A stretch of 64,000 nucleotides of DNA from JAYRSJ01 sp041920215 (GTDB lineage Bacteria > Pseudomonadota > Gammaproteobacteria > Burkholderiales > Burkholderiaceae_C). A model generated the notes under the pieces. The model had not been told where the DNA came from. It did not search any database and saw only the letters and a program-made list of their open reading frames with translations. The translations under genes and the position numbers were made by a program. How positions within the stretch are numbered: the first letter of the stretch is position 1; every line of letters starts with the position of its first letter. Shown in pieces: positions 54,475 through 63,045 of the stretch. The stretch lies in NCBI GenBank assembly GCA_041920215.1, contig JAYRSJ010000001.1, positions 1-64,000 of the forward strand, written 5' to 3'.

Positions 54475-56040
54475 TCAGACCTCAACCCGGTCGCGCCCGG
54501 CGGCCTTGGCGCGGTAGAGCGCGGCGTCGGCGCGCTGGTACAGGCTGTCGGTGCTTTCGCCCGGCTCGGCCAGGGCCAGGCCCATGCTCAGCGTCAGCAG
54601 ACCGCCCTTGCCCGCGACCCCGCCCTCATGGACGATGGCGGCGGCCCGCAGCAGCTGGCGCAACTCCTCGGCGCGCTGGCGCGCGCCGGCCAGATCGGTG
54701 TTCTCCAGCAGCAGCGCGAACTCCTCGCCACCGATGCGCGCCGCCAGATCGGTAGGCCGCCGGGCCGCCTGGGCCAGGCAGCGCGCCACCGCCTGCAGCG
54801 CTACATCGCCCTGGCTGTGGCCGTAGCGGTCGTTGTAGAGCTTGAAGAAGTCCACATCGACCAGCAGCAGGGTCAGCGGCGCGCCGCTGCGGTGCTGATG
54901 GCGTATCGCCAGGCTCAGACGCTCGCCGAAGCTGCGCCGGTTGGCCAGGCCGGTCAGCGCGTCGGTCAGCGAGAGCCGCTCCAGCACATGGACCTGGGAA
55001 TTGATGACGCCCAGCAGGTGGTTGGCGCCGCTGGCGAGCTCGGTGATCTCGTCGGCGCCGCTGATGCTGACGCCCCGCCCCCAGTCGCGCGCCTCACGGA
55101 TCCGGGCCAGCTCGCGGCGCAGCCCCACCAGGCGTGCCACCACCAGACGGTCGACCACCAGGCCAAGCCCCAGCGCCACGGCCAGCGCCAGCACCAGCAC
55201 CAGCCACTGCACCCGCGCCAGCAGCTGCTGGCCGCGTGCCGTCACCTCCAGCGGCCGCCGGGCCTCCAGCACGGCGATGGGCGTGCCGGCCAGATCGCGC
55301 AGGGGCCAGAGCATCTGCAGCTGGCCGTCCAGCTGATCCAGATGCAGCGGGCCAGCGCCGGAGGCCGAGGCCTGCTGCAGCGTCAGCGCCTCGCCGGGCA
55401 GATCGGTCAGGCTGGCCGGCAGGGCCTGCAGGCGCAGACTCAGCCCGGCGCGCTGCGCCACCGCCTGCAGACCCGCCGGGCTGAGCAGCTCGGCCACCGC
55501 CACCGTGCCGCGCGGAATCGAGTCCTTGGCCAGGCCGTCCAGCAGCGGTCGGCGGCATAGCATCAGCAGTTGCTGGGCCGAGCCCGCCCAGCCGCAGGGC
55601 AAGGCATTGCGGCCGGCCTGCTCGGCATCGGCCAGCAGGGCCTGGATCGCGGGGCTCAGGCTGTGCGGCAGATGGCCGCCCTGCGCCTGCCCGGCCACGC
55701 TGGCCCGCAGCTGGCGGCGCGCGTCATAAAAGCCCAGCCAGAGCAGGTCCGAGGCGGCCACCGAGCCGGGGTTCAGGTTGCGCACCTCGAAATCGCGGTT
55801 GCCATCGAGCGCGTACTGGTAGAAGTCGGACCACAAGCTCCATTCGCGCAGCACGCGGTCACGCTGGGCCAGTTCCTCGTCGAGGATCTGCAGCAGCCGG
55901 GCGAACTGCTGGCGCGCCGTCTCGCGCTCCAGCTCGGCATAGCTGCGCTCGACGCTGGCGCGCAGCAGCAGCAGGCTGACGCCGCCGAACACCGCCGACA
56001 GCAGACCCACCCAGACCAGCAGCTTGACGCGCAGCCCCAT
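54475..56040 (-). CDS. CHASE4-HAMP-GGDEF diguanylate cyclase
   Basis: This is a 521-residue inner-membrane enzyme. Helix 1 is near 5-27, followed by a periplasmic CHASE4-type sensor (about 40-240, with LLQILDEELAQRDRVLREWS and LLWLGFYDARRQL). Helix 2 is near 255-280, then HAMP (about 280-335). The GGDEF domain has LTDALTGLANRRSF, LLLVDVDFFKLYNDRYGHSQGD and an intact RIGGEEFALLL. An RPTD stands five residues before GGEEF, a proper inhibitory site. It should make cyclic-di-GMP and be feedback-controlled. It contrasts with the SSDEF protein at 3286. It is convergent with the MocR gene. Confidence 0.94.
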   Translation of the reverse strand: MGLRVKLLVWVGLLSAVFGGVSLLLLRASVERSYAELERETARQQFARLLQILDEELAQRDRVLREWSLWSDFYQYALDGNRDFEVRNLNPGSVAASDLLWLGFYDARRQLRASVAGQAQGGHLPHSLSPAIQALLADAEQAGRNALPCGWAGSAQQLLMLCRRPLLDGLAKDSIPRGTVAVAELLSPAGLQAVAQRAGLSLRLQALPASLTDLPGEALTLQQASASGAGPLHLDQLDGQLQMLWPLRDLAGTPIAVLEARRPLEVTARGQQLLARVQWLVLVLALAVALGLGLVVDRLVVARLVGLRRELARIREARDWGRGVSISGADEITELASGANHLLGVINSQVHVLERLSLTDALTGLANRRSFGERLSLAIRHQHRSGAPLTLLLVDVDFFKLYNDRYGHSQGDVALQAVARCLAQAARRPTDLAARIGGEEFALLLENTDLAGARQRAEELRQLLRAAAIVHEGGVAGKGGLLTLSMGLALAEPGESTDSLYQRADAALYRAKAAGRDRVEV

Positions 56041-56107
56041 AGGCTTTCACTCGCCTCCGCTCACTCGATGCCAGAACCAGCTCCCTGCACCGAGTATCGC
56101 CGCCGCC

Positions 56108-56515
56108 TCAGACAAAAAGCAGCAGGATCAGCAGGGGCAGATGGGGAAAGGCCACGGTGGGGCGCAATGCGGACAGGCCGTAGCCACGCAGCAGCGCCAG
56201 GCCGCCCGGACGACCGGCCTGCCAGCGGCTGTGCAGCTGCATCGCCGAACCGGCGCTGTCCTCCGCCGCGGCGATCTGCCGCTCCAGCTGCAGCAGATGC
56301 GCGGCCAGCCGCGCCTGCCAGGTCTTGACGATGGCCTCCTGCAGCCACAGCAGCGGCAGCGCGGCGACCGCCAGCGCGCCGCTGGGCGCCCAGACAAAGA
56401 CCGCCACCGCCAGGGCCTTGAGGGCCAGGGCCGCCCATTCGTAGGACTCGTGCTGGGCCTGCAGCAGCAGCCATTCGCGCTGGGCGGCGGCAGCGGGCGC
56501 GGGCGGCCCGCTCAT
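56108..56515 (-). CDS. small membrane protein coupled to uup
   Basis: This is a 135-residue protein of no family I recognise. A polar N-terminus (about 1-22) leads to a helix (about 25-45, WAALALKALAVAVFVWAP), a second hydrophobic stretch (about 48-60), a charged amphipathic helix with LLQLERQIAAAEDS and a hydrophobic C-terminus (HLPLLILLLFV). Its ATG overlaps the uup stop (ATGA), so it is translated with uup. Nothing else indicates its role. Confidence 0.65.
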   Translation of the reverse strand: MSGPPAPAAAAQREWLLLQAQHESYEWAALALKALAVAVFVWAPSGALAVAALPLLWLQEAIVKTWQARLAAHLLQLERQIAAAEDSAGSAMQLHSRWQAGRPGGLALLRGYGLSALRPTVAFPHLPLLILLLFV

Positions 56516-58389
56516 GGGCTCTCCAGCTCTTCCCAGCGCTCCATCAGCGCCAGCAGTTCCGCGTCGATCTGGCCCATCCGCTCCGTCACCTCGGCGATGC
56601 GGGCTGCGCCCTGGGTGTAGAGCTCGCTGCCATTGATCAGGGCCTGCAGCTGGGCCTGCTCGGCCTCCAGCTGCGCGATGCGGCCGGGCAGCTCGTCCAG
56701 CTCGCGCTGCGCCTTGTAGCTGAGCTTTTTCTTGCTGGCGGGCGCCGGCGCTGCCGGCGGGGCCGGGGTGGCCACCGGCGCCGGGGCCGGTGCGGGCGCA
56801 CGGGCGGCCTGCAGCGCGGCGGCGCGCTGGCTCTGCAGCAGCCAGTCCTGCACCCCGCCCTCGTACTCGCGCCAGCGGCCATCGCCCTCGCTGACGATGG
56901 TGGAGGTGACGACATTGTCCAGAAAGCGCCGGTCGTGGCTGACCAGGAAGACGGTGCCGTCGTACTCGGTCAGCAGCTCCTCCAGCAGCTCCAGGGTCTC
57001 GATGTCCAGATCATTGGTCGGCTCGTCCAGCACCAGCACATTGGCCGGGCGGGCGAACAGCCGGGCCAGCAGCAGGCGGTTGCGCTCGCCGCCCGACAGG
57101 CTCTTGACCGGCGAGTTGGCGCGCGCCGGCGAGAACAGGAAGTCGCCCAGATAGCTCTTCACATGCTTGCGCTGGTTGCCAATCTCTATCCATTCGCTGC
57201 CAGGGCTGATGGTGTCGGCCAGCGTGGCCTCGAGGTCCAGCACATCGCGCATCTGGTCGAAATAGGCGACGCTGAGCTTGCTGCCCTGGCGCACCTCGCC
57301 AGCATCGGGCGCCAGCTCACCCAGAATCATCTTCAGCAAGGTGGTCTTGCCGGCACCGTTGGGCCCGACCAGGCCGACCTTGTCGCCGCGCAGGATGGTG
57401 GCGCTGAAGTCGCGCACCACCACATGCTCGCCGTAGCGCTTGCTGACGTTCTCCAGCTCGGCCACGATCTTGCCGCTGCTGCCGCCGGTGTCGATGTCCA
57501 GCCTGACCTTGCCCTGCACATCGCGCCGCGCCGCGTGAGCCAGACGCATGGCCTCCAGCCGCTGGATGCGGGCCACGCTGCGGGTGCGACGGGCCTCGAC
57601 GCCCTTGCGTATCCAGACCTCCTCCTGGGCCAGCAGCTTGTCGAAGCGGGCATTGGCCAGCGCCTCGTTCTCCAGCTCGTACTGCTTGGCGGCCTGGAAG
57701 GCGGCGAAATTGCCCGGGTAGCCGCGCAGCTGGCCGCGGTCCAGCTCGACGATGCGGTTGGCCACATTGTCCAGAAAGGCGCGGTCGTGGGTGATCAGCA
57801 GCAGCGAGCCCTTGAAGCCGTTCAGCAGCTCCTCCAGCCAGCGGATCGCGTTCAGGTCCAGATGGTTGGTGGGTTCGTCCAGCAGCAGCACATCGGGCTG
57901 GGCCACCAGAGCGCGGCCCAGGGCCACCCGCTTCTTCAGGCCGCCGGACAGGCTGCCGACCCGGCGGCTGCCGTCCAGGCCCAGGCGCTGCAGCGTCTCC
58001 TCGACGCGCTGCTCCCAGTTCCAGGCGCCGATATGCTCGATGCGCTCCTGCACCCAGGCCAGATCGTCGTTCTCGTCATGGCGCTCGTAGCGCTCGCGCA
58101 GGGCCTTGGCCTCGGCCACGCCCTCGGAGACCACCTCGAAGATCGTCGCCTCGGGCCGCAGCTCGGGCTCCTGGGGCACATAGACGCTGGTGAGCCCCTG
58201 CTGCAGCTGCAAAAGCCCGTCGTCCAGCCGCTCGATGCCGGCCAGCACCTTGAGCAGGGAGGACTTGCCGGTGCCGTTGCGGCCGATCAGGCCCACACGT
58301 TCACCGGTTTCAAGCGCGAAGTTGGCCCCGTCGAGCAGCGGCACGTGGCCGTAGGCGAGGTGGGCGTTGGAAATGGATAGGACTGCCAT
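56512..58389 (-). CDS. uup: ABC-F ATPase Uup
   Basis: This 625-residue soluble protein has two ABC domains and no membrane part. Walker A motifs are GRNGTGKSSLLK and GPNGAGKTTLLK, with signatures LSGGLKKRVALGRAL and LSGGERNRLLLARLF and Walker B LLLDEPTNHLD and LVLDEPTNDLD. A charged linker lies between the domains. The C-terminal Pro/Ala linker and a coiled-coil domain (about 560-625) are the mark of Uup, which binds DNA and affects ribosome function and transposon excision. It is divergent from the GDSL hydrolase gene. Confidence 0.95.
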   Translation of the reverse strand: MAVLSISNAHLAYGHVPLLDGANFALETGERVGLIGRNGTGKSSLLKVLAGIERLDDGLLQLQQGLTSVYVPQEPELRPEATIFEVVSEGVAEAKALRERYERHDENDDLAWVQERIEHIGAWNWEQRVEETLQRLGLDGSRRVGSLSGGLKKRVALGRALVAQPDVLLLDEPTNHLDLNAIRWLEELLNGFKGSLLLITHDRAFLDNVANRIVELDRGQLRGYPGNFAAFQAAKQYELENEALANARFDKLLAQEEVWIRKGVEARRTRSVARIQRLEAMRLAHAARRDVQGKVRLDIDTGGSSGKIVAELENVSKRYGEHVVVRDFSATILRGDKVGLVGPNGAGKTTLLKMILGELAPDAGEVRQGSKLSVAYFDQMRDVLDLEATLADTISPGSEWIEIGNQRKHVKSYLGDFLFSPARANSPVKSLSGGERNRLLLARLFARPANVLVLDEPTNDLDIETLELLEELLTEYDGTVFLVSHDRRFLDNVVTSTIVSEGDGRWREYEGGVQDWLLQSQRAAALQAARAPAPAPAPVATPAPPAAPAPASKKKLSYKAQRELDELPGRIAQLEAEQAQLQALINGSELYTQGAARIAEVTERMGQIDAELLALMERWEELESP

Positions 58390-58435
58390 GGGGCCGATTG
58401 TCGTTGAGTGGCCCGTACCCCCCGGTTCGGGCGAT

Positions 58436-58449
58436 CAAGACCTGGCCCC
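58436..58449 (+). repeat. CAAGACCTGGCCCC repeat, copy 2
   Basis: Identical to 44218-44231. It lies in the 181-base gap between the divergent uup and GDSL hydrolase genes. No promoter could be assigned beside it. Confidence 0.35.
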
Positions 58450-58570
58450 CTGGCGGGTGCAACGGGGTGAAAGCGTTATTGACAGCAGGAGCTCGCGTCG
58501 GGAAGCTGAGCGCCGACCGGCGCGCTAGGCGCCGGCAGATACGACAAGCAAGCCACCAAGGGAGTTATCC

Positions 58571-59623
58571 ATGTCTTCATCGTCTCTGGCGCGCCGCTGG
58601 GCCCGCCTTGCCATCGGCCTCGGCCTGCTCACGGCGCTGCAATCCGCCCAGGCATACAGCAATCTGGTCGTGTTCGGCGACAGCCTGTCGGACAGCGGCA
58701 ATAACGCGCTGGTGGTGGGCACGGACCCCGGCCAGGTGCTGGGCAGCAACAGCAGCTTTGCCATCGTGCCCTATGCCTCGGGCACCTATAGCAATGGCCA
58801 GGTCTGGGCCCAGCAGCTGGCGTCCCGCCTGGGCCTGGCCGCCTCGCCCTCGCTGGCCGGCGGCAGCATCTATGCCTTTGGCGGCGCCGAGACCAGCGCC
58901 CCCGGCCCGCTGCCAGGCGGCTTCCCCTACAGCCTGAGCACCCAACTGGGCATGTTCATGGCCGACCGCGGCGGCGTGGCCGACGCCGAGGCCCTCTATG
59001 TGGTAGCGGGCGGCGGCAACAATGTGCGGGCCGCGCTCGATGCGATCGTCGCCGGTGCCGACCCCGGCCTGACGGCCCAGGCCCTGGTGCAGGGCTATGT
59101 CAACGACATCGGCGGCATCGTCGACAGCCTGCAGGCTAGCGGCGCCCAGCACATCGTGGTCTGGAACACCCCCAACTTCGGCCTGACGCCACTGGCCCGT
59201 AGCCAGGGCGCCGCGGGCTCGCTGCTCGCCACCGAGCTCTCCTTCGCGATGAATGCCGCGCTGAGTCAGCGGCTGGCCGGCGAGGCGGTGCAGACCTTCG
59301 ATGTCTTCGGCCTGCTCAGCAGCGTGGTGGCCCAGGGTCCGGCCTCGGGCTTCAGCAACTGGACCGATGCCTGCGGCGCGCCGAGCGCGGGCTGCGACCC
59401 GGGCAGCGCGCTGTTCTATGACGGCATACACCCGACCACCGTGGCACACGGCATGCTGGCCGACGCGATGTTCGCCGCCGTCGTGCCCGAGCCCGCCAGC
59501 AGCGGCCTGATGCTGCTGGGCCTGGGCAGCGTGCTGCTGCTCAGCCGCCGGCGCCTTCAGGGGACGGCGGCTACCGTTGCTGCAGCAGCTGCGCCGCATG
59601 ATGGCGCAGATGGTCGTCGATGA
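58571..59623 (+). CDS. GDSL/SGNH hydrolase with PEP-CTERM anchor
   Basis: This is a 350-residue exported esterase-like protein. A signal peptide ends at AQAYSN. Block I is VVFGDSLSDSGNN with the nucleophile Ser, the block III region reads VVAGGGNNV, and block V has YDGIHPTTVAHGML with Asp and His. At the C-terminus VVPEPASSGLMLLGLG, then SVLLLSRRRL, is a clear PEP-CTERM sorting signal: Pro-Glu-Pro, membrane helix, basic cluster. The start has AGGGAG upstream. The frame runs 22 residues past the basic cluster and overlaps the convergent fghA gene by 53 bases, which is unusual because such proteins normally end at the basic cluster. Confidence 0.93.
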   Translation: MSSSSLARRWARLAIGLGLLTALQSAQAYSNLVVFGDSLSDSGNNALVVGTDPGQVLGSNSSFAIVPYASGTYSNGQVWAQQLASRLGLAASPSLAGGSIYAFGGAETSAPGPLPGGFPYSLSTQLGMFMADRGGVADAEALYVVAGGGNNVRAALDAIVAGADPGLTAQALVQGYVNDIGGIVDSLQASGAQHIVVWNTPNFGLTPLARSQGAAGSLLATELSFAMNAALSQRLAGEAVQTFDVFGLLSSVVAQGPASGFSNWTDACGAPSAGCDPGSALFYDGIHPTTVAHGMLADAMFAAVVPEPASSGLMLLGLGSVLLLSRRRLQGTAATVAAAAAPHDGADGRR

Positions 59624-60428
59624 AGCTGGCGATGAAGTAGTAGCCGTGGTCGTAGCCGGCGTGGCGGCGCAGCGTCAGCGCCTGACCCACCGCGGCGCAG
59701 GCCGCCTCGAAGGCCTCGGGGTGCAGCTGCTCGGCCAGGAAGCGATCATCCAGGCCCTGGTCGATCAGAATGCCCTGCGGGAAAGGCGGCGCACTCTGCG
59801 CCGCCATCAGCAGGCTGGCGTCATGGGCGGCCCAGGCCCGGCGGTCCTCACCCAGATAGCCGGCGAAGGCCTTCTGTCCCCAGGGGCAGCGGCTGGGTGC
59901 CGCAATGGGCGCGAACGCCGACAGTGAGCGGAAACGACCGGGATGGCGCAGCGCCAGGCTCAGCGCCCCATGACCGCCCATCGAATGGCCGCACAGACCG
60001 CTGCGGTCACTGCGACCCGCCTCCGGGCCCAGCAGGGCCTGCACCAGCGGCAGCAGCTCATTGAGCAGATAGCTCTCCATGCGCCAGTGCCGGGCCCAGG
60101 GCGGCTGGCTGGCGTCCAGATAGAAACCGGCGCCGATGCCGAAATCCCAGCTCTCGCTGGCGCCCGGCAGAGCGGCCGGCTCGGCGCCGCGCGGGCTGGT
60201 GTCCGGCATCAGCAGGGCCAGACCCAGCTCGGCCGCCAGGCGCTGGGCACCGGCCTTCATCGTGAAGGTCTCTTCGCTGCAGGTCAGGCCGGCCAGATAG
60301 ACCAGCAGGGCCCGGGGCTGGGGCGGCAGATAGAGCGCGAAGCGCATGGGCAGGCCGATCTCGGCCGAGGCATGCCGGTAAAAGCGCTGCAGGCCGCCGA
60401 AGCAGCCATGTTCGCTGAGCAGCTCCAT
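59571..60428 (-). CDS. fghA: S-formylglutathione hydrolase
   Basis: This is a 285-residue cytosolic alpha/beta hydrolase for the last step of glutathione-dependent formaldehyde oxidation, giving formate and glutathione. Marks are ALLVYLAGLTCSEETF, the nucleophile in SGLCGHSMGGHGALSLAL, the Asp in LIDQGLDDRFL and the His in HAGYDHGYYF. Length is normal. It begins two bases after the adhC stop, so the pair forms an operon; its 3' end overlaps the convergent GDSL gene by 53 bases. Confidence 0.95.
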   Translation of the reverse strand: MELLSEHGCFGGLQRFYRHASAEIGLPMRFALYLPPQPRALLVYLAGLTCSEETFTMKAGAQRLAAELGLALLMPDTSPRGAEPAALPGASESWDFGIGAGFYLDASQPPWARHWRMESYLLNELLPLVQALLGPEAGRSDRSGLCGHSMGGHGALSLALRHPGRFRSLSAFAPIAAPSRCPWGQKAFAGYLGEDRRAWAAHDASLLMAAQSAPPFPQGILIDQGLDDRFLAEQLHPEAFEAACAAVGQALTLRRHAGYDHGYYFIASFIDDHLRHHAAQLLQQR

Positions 60429-60430
60429 CC

Positions 60431-61540
60431 TCAGAACTCCACCACCGAGCGGATCGAGTCGCCGCGCTTCATCAGCTCGAAGCCTTCATTGATCTGTTCC
60501 AGCTTCAGCTTGTGGGTGATCAGCTCGTCGATCTTGAGCTTGCCGTCCATATACCAGTCGACGATCCTGGGCACGTCGGTGCGGCCGCGCGCGCCGCCGA
60601 AGGCGCTGCCTTCCCATTTGCGGCCGGTCACCAGTTGGAAGGGCCGCGTCGAGATCTCCGCGCCGGCCTCGGCCACGCCGATGATGATGCTGCGGCCCCA
60701 GCCCTTGTGGGTGCACTCCAGCGCGTCGCGCATCACCTTGGTGTTGCCGATGCACTCGAAGCTGTAGTCGGCGCCGCCGTCGGTCAGCTGCACGATGTGG
60801 TCCACCAGGTTGGGCACGTCCTTCGGGTTGACGAAGTGGGTCATGCCGAACTGGCGCGCCAGCGCCTCGCGCTTGGGGTTCAGGTCGACGCCGATGATCT
60901 TGTCCGCACCGACCATCTTGGCGCCCTGGATCACGTTCAGGCCGATGCCGCCGAGGCCGAACACCACCACATTGGCACCCGCCTCCACCTTGGCGGTGAA
61001 CAGCACCGCGCCGACGCCGGTGGTCACGCCGCAGCCGATGTAGCAGACCTTGTCGAAGGGCGCGTCCGCGCGGATCTTGGCCAGGGCGATGCCGGGCACG
61101 ACGATGTGGTTGGCAAAGGTCGAGGTGCCCATGTAGTGGAAGATGGGCTTGCCGTCGATCGAGAAGCGCGCACTGCCATCGGGCATCAGGCCCTTGCCCT
61201 GGGTCGAGCGGATGGCCTGGCAAAGATTGGTCTTGCGCGACAGGCAGAACTTGCACTGGCGGCATTCCGGCGTGTAGAGCGGGATCACATGGTCGCCGGG
61301 CTTCAGCCAGGTGACGCCCTCGCCCACCTCCAGCACGACGCCCGCGCCCTCGTGGCCCAGGATGGCCGGGAAGATGCCCTCGGGATCGGCGCCGGAGAGC
61401 GTGTAGTAATCGGTGTGGCAGATGCCGGTGGCCTTGACCTCCACCAGCACCTCGCCGGCGCGCGGGCCGTCCAGCTGCACTTCTTCGATGGTGAGCGGGG
61501 CGCCGGCCTTCCAGGCAACCGCGGCACGGGTCTTGATCAT
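60431..61540 (-). CDS. adhC: S-(hydroxymethyl)glutathione dehydrogenase (class III alcohol dehydrogenase)
   Basis: This is a 369-residue zinc enzyme that oxidises the formaldehyde-glutathione adduct with NAD. Catalytic zinc ligands lie in GICHTDYYTLSG and GHEGAGVV. The structural zinc uses four Cys in PECRQCKFCLSRKTNLC. The NAD fold has VVFGLGGIGLNVIQGA and IIGVDLNP. Class III features such as the Arg needed for glutathione binding were not checked individually. The start at 61540 gives MIKTRAAVAW as in homologues; the frame upstream is not coding. It pairs with fghA, and gshB lies just upstream. Confidence 0.95.
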   Translation of the reverse strand: MIKTRAAVAWKAGAPLTIEEVQLDGPRAGEVLVEVKATGICHTDYYTLSGADPEGIFPAILGHEGAGVVLEVGEGVTWLKPGDHVIPLYTPECRQCKFCLSRKTNLCQAIRSTQGKGLMPDGSARFSIDGKPIFHYMGTSTFANHIVVPGIALAKIRADAPFDKVCYIGCGVTTGVGAVLFTAKVEAGANVVVFGLGGIGLNVIQGAKMVGADKIIGVDLNPKREALARQFGMTHFVNPKDVPNLVDHIVQLTDGGADYSFECIGNTKVMRDALECTHKGWGRSIIIGVAEAGAEISTRPFQLVTGRKWEGSAFGGARGRTDVPRIVDWYMDGKLKIDELITHKLKLEQINEGFELMKRGDSIRSVVEF

Positions 61541-61643
61541 GGCTGGGAACTCCCTGAATAGAGGGTGGAGGGGAAAGCCTCCATCGTAGCGATGTCCGGC
61601 AAAAGGCGGGCACGGCGGGCTGCGTCGCCCGGCGGCCAGAGGC

Positions 61644-62603
61644 TCAGGCGCGCGCCGCCCGCTCCAGCGCATCGACGAACAGCCGAGCCACATCGAAGCC
61701 GCTCTGATTCGTGATCTCCTGGAAGCCGGTGGGGCTGGTGACATTGATCTCGGTGAGGAAGTCGCCGATCACGTCCAGGCCCATCAGCAGCAGGCCGCGG
61801 GCGCTGAGCTTGGCGGCCACGCCCTCGGCGATCTCGCGGTCGCGCGCACTGATGGGTTGGGCCACGCCCTTGCCGCCGGCGGCCAGATTGCCACGGATCT
61901 CCGTGCCCTGCGGGATGCGCGCCAGACAGAAGGGCACGACCTCGCCGCCTATCACCAGCACCCGCTTGTCGCCCTTGACGATCTCGGGCACATAGCGCTG
62001 CACCATCACCGTCTCGCTACCGTCTTTGTTGAGCGTCTCGATGATGGAGCCCAGATTCAGTGCGTCGGGGCCGACACGGAAGATGCCCATGCCGCCCATG
62101 CCGTCCAGCGGCTTCAGGATGATGTCCCTGTGCTCGGCATGGAAGGTCTTGATCGCTGCGCTGCTGCGCGTCACCAGGGTCGGTGAGATGTAGTCGGGAA
62201 ACTCCAGGATGGCCAGCTTCTCCGGATGATCGCGCAGCGCCGCCGGCTTGTTGAAGACGCGGGCGCCCTCGCGCTCGGCCTGCGAGAGCAGATGCGTGGC
62301 GTAGAAGAACTCGGCATCAAACGGCGGATCCTTGCGCATGATGATGGCGTCCGTGCCGTCGGCCAGCCCCAGATCGCTCGTTTCCTCGGTCCTGAACCAG
62401 TCGTGCGCGTCACCGCTCAGCGCGATGCGCCGCGCGCCGCGCGCCGTGACCTTGCCGCCGCTCAGCCACAGCAGATCGGCCGGATGGCAGGCCCAGATCG
62501 CATGGCCGCGGCTGGCGGCCTCGCGCATCATCGCGAAGGTCGTGTCCTTGTAGGTCTTGAAGGACTCCAGGGGATCGGCAACAAACAGCAGATTCATCGT
62601 CAT
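61644..62603 (-). CDS. gshB: glutathione synthetase
   Basis: This is a 319-residue ATP-grasp enzyme that joins gamma-glutamylcysteine and glycine. Marks are NLLFVADPLESFKTYKDTTFAMM at the N-terminus, MRKDPPFDAEFFYATHLL, FNKPAALRDHPEKLAI, the Gly-rich loop LKPLDGMGGMGIFRV, LVIGGEVVPFCLARIP and INVTSPTGFQEI. Length is normal. Two ATGs are possible (62603, 62597). It supplies glutathione for the adhC/fghA pair next door, though whether they share a transcript across the 103-base gap is unclear. Confidence 0.96.
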   Translation of the reverse strand: MTMNLLFVADPLESFKTYKDTTFAMMREAASRGHAIWACHPADLLWLSGGKVTARGARRIALSGDAHDWFRTEETSDLGLADGTDAIIMRKDPPFDAEFFYATHLLSQAEREGARVFNKPAALRDHPEKLAILEFPDYISPTLVTRSSAAIKTFHAEHRDIILKPLDGMGGMGIFRVGPDALNLGSIIETLNKDGSETVMVQRYVPEIVKGDKRVLVIGGEVVPFCLARIPQGTEIRGNLAAGGKGVAQPISARDREIAEGVAAKLSARGLLLMGLDVIGDFLTEINVTSPTGFQEITNQSGFDVARLFVDALERAARA

Positions 62604-62684
62604 GGCGGCGCTCTTCTTTCTCGATCACACAGCAAGGACTGCAGCGGGCCGCAGTGTTGCACGGCTGGCGCCGCGCTGCCGGGC

Positions 62685-63008
62685 TCAGCCTTCTGCGGGC
62701 TCGTCCGCGCCGGCGGCGGCGCGCGGCTCGAAGCGGCGCTGCGCCGGCCTGGCCAGCAGCTCCAGGTAGAAGGCCGGCGCACCGGCGGCGGCGGCCTCGT
62801 TGATGCGCTCCATGAAGGCGCCCACATGGCAGACCTCGGCGGAGGCCTCGCTGAGGCCGAAACGGCAGTCGAAATCCCAGAAGTCCATCTGCGCCGGCAG
62901 GGGCTTGCGGCGCTCGCGCTTCAGGTACTGGCGGATCTCGTGCTTGATCGCCTCAAGCAGGCGTTCGGGATGCTTGCCTTCGATCTGCAGCTGGAATGTC
63001 TTCTTCAT
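62685..63008 (-). CDS. DUF6172 family protein
   Basis: This 107-residue cytoplasmic protein begins MKKTFQLQIEGKHPERLLEAIKHEIRQYL in two adjoining blocks. It continues with RRKPLPAQMDFWDFDCRFG and SAEVCHVGAFMERINEAA and ends in an acidic Ala-rich tail. It matches a small conserved family I know only as DUF6172. No function is known. The ATG at 63008 was preferred to an upstream frame start that adds a Pro-rich leader. It lies between gshB and benE on the same strand. Confidence 0.8.
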   Translation of the reverse strand: MKKTFQLQIEGKHPERLLEAIKHEIRQYLKRERRKPLPAQMDFWDFDCRFGLSEASAEVCHVGAFMERINEAAAAGAPAFYLELLARPAQRRFEPRAAAGADEPAEG

Positions 63009-63045
63009 GGCAAGCCTCGGCTTCGGTGGGGGCAACGATTATCGG

